Shown here: piece after piece, positions 32,821-44,800 of the stretch | Layout of the letters: each line of letters starts with the position of its first letter | How positions within the stretch are numbered: position 1 is the first letter of the stretch | Assembly (NCBI GenBank): GCA_964035575.1 | Contig: OZ037903.1 | Location: forward strand, 831,001 to 895,000 | Length of the DNA stretch: 64,000 nt | Direction: 5' to 3' | From: Rhynchopus sp. YZ270_cl-10 | Taxonomy: Eukaryota > Euglenozoa > Diplonemea > Diplonemida > Diplonemidae | Translations under genes and position numbers: made by a program | The notes under the pieces: model-generated | Database searches by the model: none | Seen by the model: only the letters and a program-made list of their open reading frames with translations | Told to the model about the DNA's origin: nothing

Positions 32821-33423
32821 GTTGTGTTCGAGGTTGGTGTTTGAACTTTTTGAGATCCAGTTGTTGTTTTTTTATATGTTTCACTCTGACGTGCAGCATT
32901 GCTGCGCTTTCTGTTTATAGCAATCAATCGTTTAACACATATTCCTTTATCAATTTTTTGGCCAATTTATTGTTTTGTTCAATCCAAACGTGACTGTGTC
33001 TTTTCGCAGTACGTTTTTGCCAGTTTTGCTCTTGTTTGTTTGTTTGTTTGTGGACGGCACTGTTGCTTTATCCAGACATTATGAAAACCAGGGTTCTATG
33101 AGGAAACATCCTCAGAACTGTTTTCCAATGTTCGTCCATCCGTCCAGCCTCACATTTCTTTATCAGCAGGCTCTCACTGGTTTTCATCCACTCTCTTTGT
33201 CCGTCAACTTCACCTTTGTTTTGAAACCTGCACCAGAGTCCAGCACGGTGCGTGCCTTTGCTACAACGTAGAGGGAACAGCCCTGCTGGACTGCTTCTGG
33301 ATCTGTCCACGGTTTCTGTGTTTTTGACAGCAAAGTATGGTGTTGCTGAATATGGCACCAGTTTGCTTGTTTTTTTTACCTTCCCTTTTCCCCTGCACTA
33401 TCAACTTCACTTTTTCCCAAAAT

Positions 33424-33480
33424 ACCCTGCGTCCGCCGATGTACGGTGAGGCGTTTGCACTTTCAACATCTCTCTTTTTT
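33424..33480 (+). repeat. R1 dispersed motif
   Basis: CCTGCGTCCGCCGATG then GGTGAGGCGTTTGCACTTTC and a T-rich run. A shorter relative at 33385-33415 reads GCACTATCAACTTCACTTTT. Confidence 0.6.
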
Positions 33481-33839
33481 TTTTTTTTTCAATTCCATCC
33501 AGGCTCTCCGCTAGGATTTCCGATTTTGAAAATATTCTGTTGATGGTCCACGTTGGTGGGGTACATGCTTGCGCCGCAGGCGCACGGTACGCAACTTTTT
33601 TTTTTACCAACGCCCGATTTTGACTTTTTTGGGACGTTTAAGCACTCACCTCTCCATATCTTCTTCTCCTGAGCTTTTTTGACAGGTAGAACGGGTCTGA
33701 ACCACTTAGCAGAACTTTTTTTTTTTTTCTTTTTTCCCCCATTTTCAAAAAGTTCTGTTGACAATCAACAGAACTTTAGTACCTAGCGGAGTGCCTGATT
33801 CCATCCGAAGTTTTCGATTTTCAACTTCATAAGTATCCT

Positions 33840-33929
33840 CTTCCATCTCCACAACCCTTTCCGCCTCCTCTTCCTCTTCCTACTCCCCCCCCCTCCTCTT
33901 CTTCTCCTCCTTTCCACCCATTTCAACAG
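33840..33929 (+). promoter_or_regulatory. Candidate splice acceptor upstream of the LRR-PKA-R gene
   Basis: About 80 bases almost entirely C and T end in TTTCAACAG. The ATG follows 8 bases later at 33938. A near-identical end, CACAACAG, precedes the 2592-residue gene and the ankyrin gene. The layout is typical of a trans-splice acceptor or a 5' UTR intron end. Confidence 0.45.
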
Positions 33930-33937
33930 AGGGGTTA

Positions 33938-35606
33938 ATGGCATCGACTTCGAATGCTGCGCAGGATTTAGTGAAGATCTACGAAGACCGCTGCAGTGCT
34001 TTGGAGGTGAGGAAGAACTCAGCTGTGGTCGAGCTGTTGAAGAACGGGACCCCTACACGCGTTGACTTCTCGGTGAACATTGTCGGCTCGAAGGGGCTGC
34101 TCCCGGTGCTCGAGGTGCTCAAGCTTGCGCCCAGCCTGACCAGCCTTTCTGTCTCGAACAACAGACTCTGCTCCCCCGCCGCAGTCGACATCGCCACCCA
34201 CCTCACCGGCCACCCGAACCTCTCCTCCCTCGACGTAAGCGACAACCACCTCCCCCTCGGCGGCGAACCACTCCTCGCCCTGGTTAAGGGAACCCCCGCT
34301 CTCACCGAGGTCAAGCTCGACGGCACCCAGGTACGCCCTTTGTTTACACGCCTCATTGAGCTGCAACTGAAGAAGAACAAAGATGTCAAGAACGGTGTTG
34401 TGTTTGCACGCGCAGACCCGAATGGGAATATGATCCCGCATATCCGATCTGATGGGATGGTTGAGGCTCCGGACTCTCCTCAGGTGGATTTCTCTACCTT
34501 TAAGCTGGGCGCAGAGACGCAGGATGACTCTGAGGCAGCTTCTTCGTCATCATCTTCGGGGTCACAGTCTCCTGCTTCAGATGATAATGATGACAACGAC
34601 TTTGACGAGGCTGCTCACCTCCGTGTCATGCAGAATGCAGGGAGAAGACGTCAGACGGTTTCCTCTGAGGTGATTAGTCAGTCCGATATGGCGTCGTTCT
34701 CGCCTAAAGTTGTTTCGAAGCCTGTTGAGGTGGAGACCTGGCTGGCTGCGACGCTTGAACACCATCACCTCTTCAGTCATCTAGAGGATAGTGAGATTTT
34801 GCTTGCGGTGCGCGCAATGGAGCAGGTTCAGTCGCAGAAGGGGGAGTCTGTTTTTGAAGAGGGTGCAGACGGTTCGTTGTTCGTTGTGTTGTATGAAGGG
34901 GGCGCGGAGGAGACGAAGAACGGTGAGACGATCCGTGCTCTGGAGAAGGGGGATACGGCAGCGGACACTGCGGTGTTGTATCAGTCAGCGTTGGAAACGT
35001 CGTTGTCGATCACAACGGATGCGGCAGTGCTCTTCTCGCTCGACCGTTGCACCTACAGACACATCGCCACCAAGTCTTCCCACGAAAAGCGGAAGCGCTA
35101 CAGTGGCTTCCTCCAGAAGATCTCCTTCCTCGAAGGCCTGGAGCTGCCCTCAATCCTGCAGCTCGCAGACGCATTGAAGACAACCTCCTTCCATAAAGGC
35201 GACGTAGTCATGGAGTATGGCTCTGAAGGTAAATGGTTTCATATTATAGTGGAAGGGACGGTCGAGGTGGTTGGGCGGAAAGATGGTGAAAAAGTGCAGG
35301 TATGTCACAGTGATTGAGCGGGAAGTCCACGAAAACGAGAGATGGAGTGCGAACACGAAAGTTTTATCAGAGTATTAGAGAAAAAAAATAATGATTTTGT
35401 TTTATTCACAGGTGTGCACCTTTACGGTAGGAGACTGCGTTGGAGAGCTGGAGTTTATCAACCCCAACACCGTTTGTGTTGCGGATGTGAAGGCCTGGTC
35501 CTCAGAGGTGCGCACAGCAAAGATGAACAGACGCCACTTCGAGAAGGTCATGGGGTATGTCAAAGACTATGTACAATGGGTCAAAAAAAATGCTCCAGTA
35601 GACTAA
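33938..35606 (+). CDS. PKA regulatory subunit-like protein with N-terminal leucine-rich repeats
   Basis: 518 residues from exons 33938-35299 and 35412-35606 (112-nt phase-0 intron, GTATGT). Residues 30-140 hold leucine-rich repeats in place of the usual docking/dimerisation domain, an arrangement I associate with kinetoplastid PKA-R. An acidic Ser-rich linker follows. RRQTVSSE (237-244) fits the inhibitor sequence, with Thr at the phospho-site, so it would be substrate-like. Two cyclic-nucleotide-binding folds follow (about 267-385 and 386-505). Pocket A reads TAADTAVLY: the key Glu is replaced by Asp and the Arg is lost. Pocket B keeps GELEF but has NTVCVADV with no Arg. Binding of cAMP is therefore unlikely, and the ligand is unknown. 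The intron splits fold B, so retention would truncate it. Confidence 0.88.
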
Positions 35607-35763
35607 TACTGAACTAATCTTATATTCTGTCGGGTTGAGTACAGAACCCCTCAGTGTAGTGATAATCACAAACTGTTATGGCAGCTCAAAACCTATGGGT
35701 CAGAGTGAAATGGCTTGGGGAAAATAGAGTTTTGTTTTGGTGGTAACTGTGTTTATTCTTTAA

Positions 35764-36260
35764 AATTTGGTGCTTCCCGGGGGGTATGCATTTCACAAAT
35801 TTTCAATTCAATTCACAACTTTTCACAACTATTCACAACTTTTCACTACCCTTTTTTCTCTCGTTGGTGAAGCTTTTAAACGCCGGCATTTGCATTTCCG
35901 GAATCCGTCCGGCCAGTGGTGGGGTCAATTTGCCGAAATGGACAAGTTCTCGTCATTTCCGCACATCACACAGTACACAGGTACACTGGTACACCGCATC
36001 ACGTTCTATCTTGTGAATCCCAGCGTGCCCCTCAATGGGTGGGTCACCACCCGCCCAAAAAAAAAGCCCTCACAAAAAAAAAAATCAATTCACAACTTTT
36101 CACAACTATTCACAACTTTTCACATTTTTTCACAATTTTTCACCACTTTTCGCCAGCCTTCACAATTTTGTAGCAGTTTTCGTGTTGTGAAAATTTGTGA
36201 AAACTTGTCACATTTTGTGAAAATTTGTGAAATGCACACCCCCCGGGAAGCACCAAAATT
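35764..36260. mobile_element. MITE-like foldback element, ~500 bp
   Basis: The ends are inverted repeats of about 37 bp: GGTGCTTCCCGGGGGGTATG on the left and its near complement ending GGGAAGCACCAAAA on the right. Inside, the block CACAACTTTTCACAACTATT occurs twice. A core GCCAGTGGTGGGGTCAA is also found, inverted, in the element at 55600-56142. No ORF and no clear target duplication. Confidence 0.75.
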
Positions 36261-36333
36261 GCGCAAAAAAAAAGTGTGCAAAACCATAGTGATGGTTGAC
36301 CGTTTTCAGATTATCAATCAAAATAAATAACGC

Positions 36334-36385
36334 ATAGTGGAGTGCATCCTCGGGTGACTACACTAATACAACCAAGTTTTCAAAT
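36334..36385 (+). repeat. R3 dispersed motif
   Basis: ATAGTGGAGTGCATCCTCGG, then GTGACTACACTAATACAACC and AAGTTTTCAAA. Best relatives are at 37241-37292 and 37900-37952. Confidence 0.75.
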
Positions 36386-37240
36386 AACATAAACACAACA
36401 CAGCCCCTGCATGGAAGCATTGCGCCGTACCGCCGATACCAGCGAGGTGTACGAGTACTACAGAGGGACCAGAGACGGCGCAAAGTAAGCCAAAAAGTAA
36501 AGCGGGGGTACGGTGCTCGCTGTGACATATTCACTATTTCCCCCCCACCCGAAAACCTTTTTGCTTTCTTGCGATAAAAAATTTCCACAAAACAAAGGGT
36601 AAAGAAAAAGAGGAAAAAAGAGCAAACAGAAAATACTGACCTGAGTGGTCGACACAACCAAAGGTAAAAAAAAAGAGGTCTTTTCCCCTACAAATTGCCT
36701 TTGCCAAAAAAACCATGTTTCTTATAGCCTGGAAACTGGCAACATGTAATCTGTGGTGGTCAAAGGTGCAAAATAACTTTGCCAATGGATTTATTGGGTA
36801 TTTGTATAACTAGCGGGTCATGAATCCACACCCCCCCGTCACCCAAACAACATCATTTTTTCAAGCAATTTTTTTCTCCCCACACATTTTTTTCAAGACG
36901 TACAAAAAGAAGAATTTTTGAGATTGCGGGTATGTGTTTTTGTAGACATCTTTGTCTTATCCACTACTCTGCTACCATCCTTTTTAGGTGACCATAGCAC
37001 AGCAAAACTCATCTGAACACAAAATATATTTTGCAACAAAAAGAAAAACTGAAATTTGTTCTCTTTCCCCCCCCCTCCAAATTCTCTGCAAAATACGTGT
37101 TTCACAAACCCGTATAAATCTGAAAGCAACACGTTGTGGTGACATCAAACACCCAAATATATGCACACTTCATCTTACAAGTTTTCTTTTACTTTTTACC
37201 CCCCCCCCCCCCCTCCACCCGATTAGCGAAAAAAAATATA

Positions 37241-37292
37241 TATAGTGGAGCACACTCTTGGGTGTCTACACTAATACAACCAAGTTTTCAAA
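37241..37292 (+). repeat. R3 dispersed motif
   Basis: TATAGTGGAGCACACTCTTG then GTGTCTACACTAATACAACC and AAGTTTTCAAA. A shortened copy follows at 37327-37370 (TGTGGAGCACATCCTC), separated from this one by an AG microsatellite. Confidence 0.75.
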
Positions 37293-37710
37293 AAAAGAAC
37301 AAGAGAGAGAGAGAGAGAGAGAGGTGATGTGGAGCACATCCTCAGTGTACTACAATAACCATTATTTCAAAGAACTAAAGGGGTGTCGAAAAATGTGTCG
37401 TTGTTTTGCATCACATCAATAATACCGAAAAAGAAAAAAATCAACCTTTCGTGTGGCTGAATGGGGGGGCGCAAAAAAAAATACGCAGAAGTGCGAATCA
37501 GCCCCCCTCCATCCACACCACTTTTCGTGAAAGAAAATATTCTCAAAAATCACAACAAAAAAAAATCGAGGTAAGAGAGAGAGAGAGCAAAGGCTCTTTG
37601 AATTGCCTATTTACCCAGAAAACTTCGTCCCCCCTTTTCAAGCCATGTCCATCTTTTTTCAGGTATAACACTGTCACGAGACGGCTTTGTACATCAACTT
37701 TTTTTAGTAG

Positions 37711-37741
37711 AAGGTGACTAAGCACATAGGCTCATATTCAT
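37711..37741 (+). repeat. R2 dispersed motif (diverged)
   Basis: GGTGACTAAGCACATAGGCT then CATATTCAT. It matches the copies at 14216 and 50594 with a few changes, some of which weaken the hairpin. Confidence 0.55.
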
Positions 37742-37766
37742 ATTTTTTTTACCAAATTGTTATTAT

Positions 37767-37876
37767 ACCACCTGATTTTTACCCCGCGTATAGGCGCGTA
37801 AAGGGGCGTATAGGCCCGTATAGCCAAACCCCTCCCATTTTCCCCAGCCTTTAGCGCGGGGTAATAATCAGGTGGT
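37767..37876. repeat. Small foldback, 110 bp
   Basis: ACCACCTGATTTTTACCCCG at the left faces CGGGGTAATAATCAGGTGGT at the right. The loop holds short GTATAG/GGCGCGTA repeats. Non-coding. Confidence 0.8.
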
Positions 37877-37899
37877 CATATCCACAACAAACATAGTTG

Positions 37900-37952
37900 T
37901 ATAGTGGAGTTCATCCTCGGGTGTCTACACTAATACATACCAAGTTTTCAAA
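37900..37952 (+). repeat. R3 dispersed motif
   Basis: TATAGTGGAGTTCATCCTCG then GTGTCTACACTAATACATAC and CAAGTTTTCAAA, just downstream of the small foldback. Confidence 0.75.
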
Positions 37953-38749
37953 CATAAAAAAATCAAGGGTACATTTTTAGCACCCTCTATACCTTCTTTT
38001 CGTCAGAAAAGAAGGTATATGAAACAATTACCGACTTTCTCTTTTTATAACACTGCGATAGGATGCATCCCCTCTAAGACATCTTTTTTTTTTTTTTCAC
38101 GTTTCCCCCCCTCTGATACATTACAACCAATTACACTACAAACCACTTACACTGTTATTTTCTCCTCCCCCTTCCCCCATACCCCCAAAAGAAACACTGT
38201 ACAACACCCCCCTCTCGAGAAAAAAAACGGCATTTTTTTTATTGTACCTAAAGCGTAGCTTAAAGGAGAAATAGTTCCTCAGATACGGTCGCCAATCACC
38301 CCTCCAACAGGGTAATTGTGCAATCAACGGAAAAACTTTTTTTTCCCTTTTACTTACCTATCAGAGTTACTATTTTTTTCTAAATTTCTAGTCTATTTTT
38401 TGATAAAACAACTTGTTGTCAATTCTAAAAAGATTGGAGGCAGCGCTGCAGGGCAAACAAAACGGATTGAAAAGGACAGAAGCTCGCTTGTTTCTTTTTT
38501 GAGTACTCAATTAACCACAACAACCGTACTTCAGTTTAACACAATTTTTCACCTTTTTGTTTTCCCGGCTTTGAGCGCACAAACAAAAGACCCGATCTTT
38601 TTTTTTACCGATAGCATAGGTGCAACATGATATGATAGTAGTCTGTCCGGCGGGGGGGCTCCACCGGCATTTTTTTGTGCCTCCTTTCTATTCTAATTCC
38701 ACCGCGAATTCTTTGTGTACTCATCAATCATGCGCGTCTTTAATTAGAA

Positions 38750-38784
<35 letters not shown>

Positions 38785-38793
<9 letters not shown>

Positions 38794-38843
38794 TCCTCCT
38801 CCTCTCCCTCTCCCTTTCTCTCTCACTTCAAACCCCACAACAG
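38785..38843 (+). promoter_or_regulatory. Candidate splice acceptor upstream of the 2592-residue gene
   Basis: A C/T tract (CTCCTCCTCCTCTCCCTC and on) ends in CCCACAACAG at 38843. The ATG follows 8 bases later at 38852. Confidence 0.4.
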
Positions 38844-38851
38844 TGTACACA

Positions 38852-41800
38852 ATGGAAGAGGATAGAGAAGGAGGTTCCGAACCAGATTCCGTTCGCGCCG
38901 TTGCACAGCGCGTCTTAGATGTGACCCGCCTCCGGGATATGTGCGTTCAGGTGTTTCGGGTGGCCTGTTCACATGGTGTTGATTTAGGGAATGGGACGTT
39001 GAGCTTTCATAGAATGCTGATATTTATGAGGGCAATTGGGTTGACGGAGTGTACCTTGGAAGATGGGGAAGGTGAGGAAACGGTGGACACAGGAGAGGAG
39101 AGTATGGAGGATATGAAGTCACGGCATGAGTCGTATTCTTCGGCACTGATGAACACTTTGGGGAACAACGCAATGCAGCGCCTACAAAGAGACTCCATCG
39201 CTTCCGGGGCAAATCTCGCCAAATGGAGCCAAGCTGCGTACCAAGACGAACACCAAATCCAGCTCCCATATCGCAACAGAAGGCTCTCTGCAGGCATGAC
39301 CTCACAGCATGAAGCAGAATCAACCCAAAAAGGGATTCCTCCGAAAAAAAAATACACCTTCATAGAGTTAGACGCACTCTACCAGGAAAGCCTGAGCAAA
39401 GGAAAAGACCTGCTTTCCTTTCAAGACTTCGTCTGTCTGTTGATGACCACCACCTCAACACTGTATCGTACAGAGTATTTATTCCGTGCGGCGAACGCTT
39501 TGCAGTTCTTCTTTGACTCTCATTTACAACGCTACGTCGAAGCACATTCACCACAAAGCCATGAAGACCTCCCTAAGGGCGCGGCAGTACAGGATCTACC
39601 TGGGGTTCCCGAAATCCTTTTAACCTTTAGTTTGGTTCTACGAAGGCTCTTTTGGGTGTACACACAGAAGGGAGACCCGGTAAGTTCCTGCCTCGCAGTG
39701 GAAGGGTTAAGCAGCGTTGAAAGCTTGGATACAGCGCTTTGTGGGGAGGGCATGGCTTTTGAGGAATTAACGCTTCTTTTTGGTGACCTAGGGATTAGTC
39801 CGTATCCTATCGCGCATAATATGCTGTACAAATTGTTTTTGGAGAGCATGACCTCACATCGTGGGAACAATGAGGTTAAGCTCAATTTTGATTCATTTGT
39901 CTCGCTTCTCACCAAAACCGCGTTTTGTGTTTACCAAGAAGATCAATATCGCAACAGACTTCCCACCGCAGCTGCACGGCTTCGTTGCCTTTTAGACAAA
40001 TCCGAGTCAGTATACAACGCTAAGGTCGGCCGCAAGCTTACAGATGACTTAACAGAACCGTACACAGGGATCCCCCGGGTGTTTAAATTGGAGCCTTCTG
40101 TGGGGAAGTGCATTGGTGGGTATTCCCTTTCGATTTCGGGGAGGAATTTTAGTATGTCGCATGGTGCGTTTGTGCGTTTTGGAGAGGACAAACGGACGCA
40201 GTCGGGGAGTGATTCTGCTCCAGAGACACCGTCAAATGGACGTGAACATTTGGTGCCTACTGCAGAGGTGTTTGCTCATAAGGTAAAGGTAACTGCACCG
40301 TCTCAGGAGCCAGACTCTTATGCCGTCAGTCTCTTTCTCAAGCAGGATGCCTACCAAATTGTGGTGACATATCTGAAAAAGGTGGACGTCTGCGTTTCCA
40401 ACGACGGCCTGCACTTCACCCCTCCATTAATTCTCACTGCCACTGAGGTTGCAGCGGAACTGAACCTGCGAGATCTGCAGGCAAAACTGCTGGGGGTGTT
40501 CCTGCAGTACTGCGCAAAGGATGACTTTGAAAACGATAAGTATTTGACCTTCAAGAAGTGGTTAGGGTTTTGCGAAGACTACGGAGTGTCTGCAGGGGAG
40601 ACAGTTCTAGGGGTGTCTAGCCTGAGTGAAGCGGTGGATGGCAGCGACACTGCAGCAACGGAGGGGCGTTTGCAAGATATGAAAGACGCCGAATGCGACG
40701 ACGAAACCATTACCGCAAAGGAGGACATTGTGCACGCAGATGAGACCCGGAGGAGACACCTGATTTTCTTTCAAATTGCCTGCGATAAGGTGGGGTTTGA
40801 CTCCCCGGTGCTGACGTTTCGGCGGTTTTTGAAGGTGTTGGTTTCGACGTTGGTCTCCAAGATGTATAATGCGCAAGAATGCACCTTACGCTCCGCTGCA
40901 GCACTATACGATGAACTCCGCTCAATCCTCGGCGTCGAAAAAAACTCGGAAGTGCTCACAAAACAGCTGGCAGCAGAGCAAGACTCATTTGGTCACGAAA
41001 GCCGTGCACTCATTATGTCAGACCTAAGCCATCTCAACACAACACAATTCCGAAGAGACACATCACCATCAGACGCACCACTACAATACCCTGCAAAGCC
41101 CGAACCATTGCCTCCCAACACCCCAAACGGCGACTTTGTAAACGCACACCAACTAGAAGGCCTTGTTCTCAACTATTTGAAAATAAACCGAGAAAACTGC
41201 GCTGCAATCGGGTTTGAAGGTTGGCGGAATGGAAAGGCGAAGGGAGACGTCGTGACAGCGAAGGGGGGTGTCTTGCTTCCTTCTGCTGATACAGGTCTTG
41301 CGGATGAAATTGCTGTCAAACAGGAAGGCAATGCGGATATCAGTAAGGTCAACGTTGCTGCCATTCCTCATGAGATTCCTGACACCGAACTGACCCACCT
41401 TCATGAGTGTGGGGCGCCTAATGGAGGCATTCCTGCCCCAGCTCCGGACCACTGTACCCTTCGGAACGATCCAAATGATAAAATAGTTGATGCAAAGATC
41501 GCGAGAGGCAAAATCGACCTCCAAGGTGTTCTGTTAAAGCTGAGTGCCAACCGCAACAACTACACCCAAAGGAAGTCTTCCACGATAGAGGCGAAGCTTA
41601 AACGGAAGATAGCGGAGTTGAGTTGCGAGCTTGTCCAAAAGGAGCAGGTGATGCATAAATTCCGCGAAATCGCGCAGCAACAACAACGTCGTGATGGAGC
41701 ACAACAGTTAGAACACAATATGGTCGAAGCGACGAACAATGCTTTGGCAGGAGACATGGCAGCGCTTGCGGACCAGAAGGAGCGGGAACGCGAGAAGCTC

Positions 41801-44800
41801 GCAAAACAAGAGCAAGAAGACCGCGCAAAGGAGCTGGCCGACAACGAAATCCGCAAATTCCTGAAGGCCTTCAAGGGCTCCCTCGACTCTTCGGACAAGA
41901 AGTTCTGCTCGATGGCACGGCTGCTGGCAAACCAGACACAGTGGTTGGATGCACAACGTGTCGTCCTATCCCGCCTGCAATACCGTCTTCGCGTTGCAGA
42001 GAGCGAAAGCGACGCTTTTAAACGGTTTTCGACAATGATTGAGACGTTACTAGCGGAATGCACCCCCGCCACCGAAGGTGAAGAAGGCAGCGAAGAAGAC
42101 GACGTTGCCCGCATCCTCGCATGCGTCAAGGAAGAACGCGACCGCGTCGAAAAACGCCACGCCCTCCTCTGCGAAAAGATCCGCTCCCGCGTCGAGACCT
42201 CAGAGTTTTCAGAAAGCGACGACAAAGAAGCCCTCAAACAACTCATGGACCACGTCTCCACCATGGGTGACGCCCAATCCTTCCGACCAGCCTCTGTCAC
42301 CGACGACGATTCAGACAAAAAGAAGGGAAAGAAAAAGGGCAAAAAGGGCAAAGGTGATAAGGAGACACCACGGACGCCAGACACTGCGTTGGAGACGTCG
42401 CAGATATCACCTCCGTTACCAGCCTTTTCGCTGCAGGGCAACGAAGGGGAAGAGCTGTCTTCTAAATACGAGAATGAGATAATCGATTTGGAGGAGGCGC
42501 ACGCAGAGGTGGTCTTACAGTTGGAGGATAAAATTGGTATCTTGCAGGGAGAGTTGGACGCAATGCGTTCACGGGAGGAGAGAACCGCCACTACCACCAC
42601 ACCACCGGCTACAACACCAGCATCGGCAGCGGGCACACCATCACCTGCATCACATACAGCGCCGTCACCTTCTCCATCCCCTGCTCCATCTCCTACACAG
42701 TCTCCTGCATCATCACATCACGACGATATAGTCTCAGAACGACGTGATACCGTGCGTTCCTTTGAGTCAGATCGTGATCAAGACCAAGATCAAGATATTG
42801 AAGACCCACCCGAAGCAGAAATTGAAGAAGAAGAAGACCGGCAGGAGGAGGATGAGGATATCGAGGAAACTGTTGCCCCCACAGTGTCCGCTGTGACGAA
42901 GAAGGTGAAGAAGGGGGTCAAGAAGGAGAAGAGCAAGCCCGTCAGAGCGAAGAGGGGGGGAGGAGAGAAGGCGCCAACCTCAGCGTCGACCTCGCCTTCG
43001 TCGCATCCGTCGTCGGTGCCGACTTCGGCGGCGTCAAATACAAATAAAATCAAGCTAGAGAAGGCGATGAAGCAATACGAGATAAACGTACAGCAAATTA
43101 TCAATGAACACCTTGACGAGCGTTTGGGGTTGATTTCTGCAGAGTTTTCCGCACCACCACCACCACCAAAGAAGGAAAAGGAAAAAGAAAAGGAGAAGGA
43201 GAAAGAAAAAGAAAAACCTGCCCCAAAAGCCTCCAACAAGAAACGCGCCACAACGCTTGACGTCGCGAAGAAGGTTATGATGGGGAACCGCGCCACCGCT
43301 TCCGTTCTAATCAACAAACGCGCACAGAAGGTAAAAGCGGCTGCAGAAGCTACCATCACAACACCACCGCCACCACAACCACAACCACGCAACCCTACAA
43401 ACAAACCGAAAAAAGAAGAATCCACACCAACCGAGACCCCAACAGACGTTCCCATCACACCACAGGACACTCCAGTAGAGCGGTCACTCACCCCAGAGGA
43501 GACTCCCCTTGACCCCATCAATGAGAACACACCGCCAGCCACACCACCTGAGTATGTCTTGGAAGAACGCACACCACTGCAGAAGCTGGAGGACATCGAC
43601 ATACCTGAGGAGGTCTCTGGCACCGGGGTGTTCATTGCGACGACACACCCAGGGGACACTGTCGAAGGGCTTGCAGGGAAGTTTGATGTCACGGTGGAGG
43701 AGATTCAAGAGCTGAACCCAGACTACCCTTGGGAGCTTCCCTTTGGGGAGAGCTGTGCACGCTTGATGATTCCCTTGACAGAAGATGTGATGGATATGTT
43801 GCGAGACTTTGAGGATATGAGAAGGGTTCGATTCGATGACGTAGTGGAGCACCCAATTCTCAAGACGGATACCCTCAACTCCATAGCGGAGTTATATCAA
43901 CAGGACCCAAAGGTGCTGCAGCAGCTGAACTATCTGCAGGATGACGACGGCGTGAAGTGGGGCGACCCGGGGTTTATCTCTGGGATCACCAGCGGGAAGC
44001 TGCGTGTCCCCTATGCCCGGTCGCTTCTCTCAGTCGACCAACTCAATGCAGCGCACGACCTTGCAGTACGTCTCCACGAAGAACAACAACGCTGTGAACG
44101 AGAAGAGTTTCAACGGGAGTTGCTGCAAAAAGGGGAGGAAACGAATCCGTTCAAAGTCTTGGCCGCGACGAAGATGTTTGCTGGAATGTTTGGCGGCGGA
44201 AATGGAATGTTCGCAAGCAACGCAAATGGCGAGAAAAAGGACAAACCAGCACCTCTCCGTACAGACTCTGAGACACCATCACCACGACTAGGCTCACCAC
44301 GATCCAAAAGCAGCCCGAGGTGGTCGAAAGCACTGATTCCGGGCCTTTCACAGAAGGCACCTACCAGCCACACCTCGAAGCTTGTTATGCAAAGGGTTGA
44401 GTCGCGTGAACGTGAGCGACGGCGCTCCTCTGTCGCAGACGGTTTCAAGACACCACCCGCATCACCACAGCGCTCCCCAAGAGGATCGGACGCCAGCATG
44501 CCCGGGTCGCCCATCCCGATGGCCAGCCCCTTCTGCCTGCAAGCCTCCACCCAAAAGGGGCTAGAAGTGGTGGTAGAGGTCGAGGCAACCAGTCGTGCTG
44601 CGATAGTGGAAACGGAGGGACCAGTGTTTCTCACATTCGCCTCGCAATATGAAGACTGTCTCGGGTCGGTTCGGGCAAAAGAGGAATTACGTCTTGCAAC
44701 AACACGCTGCGAACAGCATGTCAAAGCAATACAAGAAGAGCTTGCAATCGAAAGGGAAAAACAAAGCGCTGTCCCTGCTAGGGCACCCACCCCGGTACGC

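Larger units (their letters stand above)
32821..33937. other. Intergenic between LVIVD copy 1 and the LRR-PKA-R gene
   Basis: Up to about 33375 it is the duplicated 3' flank shared with 58623-59255. Then come two R1-type motifs (33385-33415 and 33424-33480), a hairpin at about 33759-33774 (GTTCTGTTGA facing TCAACAGAAC), and a long pyrimidine tract leading to the next gene. Confidence 0.6.
35607..38851. other. 3.2-kb intergenic stretch rich in repeats
   Basis: No gene is supported. It contains a foldback element (35764-36260), four R3 copies, an R2 copy, a small foldback (37767-37876), an (AG)n run at 37301-37323, and a C/T-rich tract just before the next gene. Confidence 0.65.

Noticed and set aside
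41560-43692. Minus-strand ORFs of 358 and 300 residues
   Set aside because: Ser-rich shadows of low-complexity parts of the 2592-residue gene.
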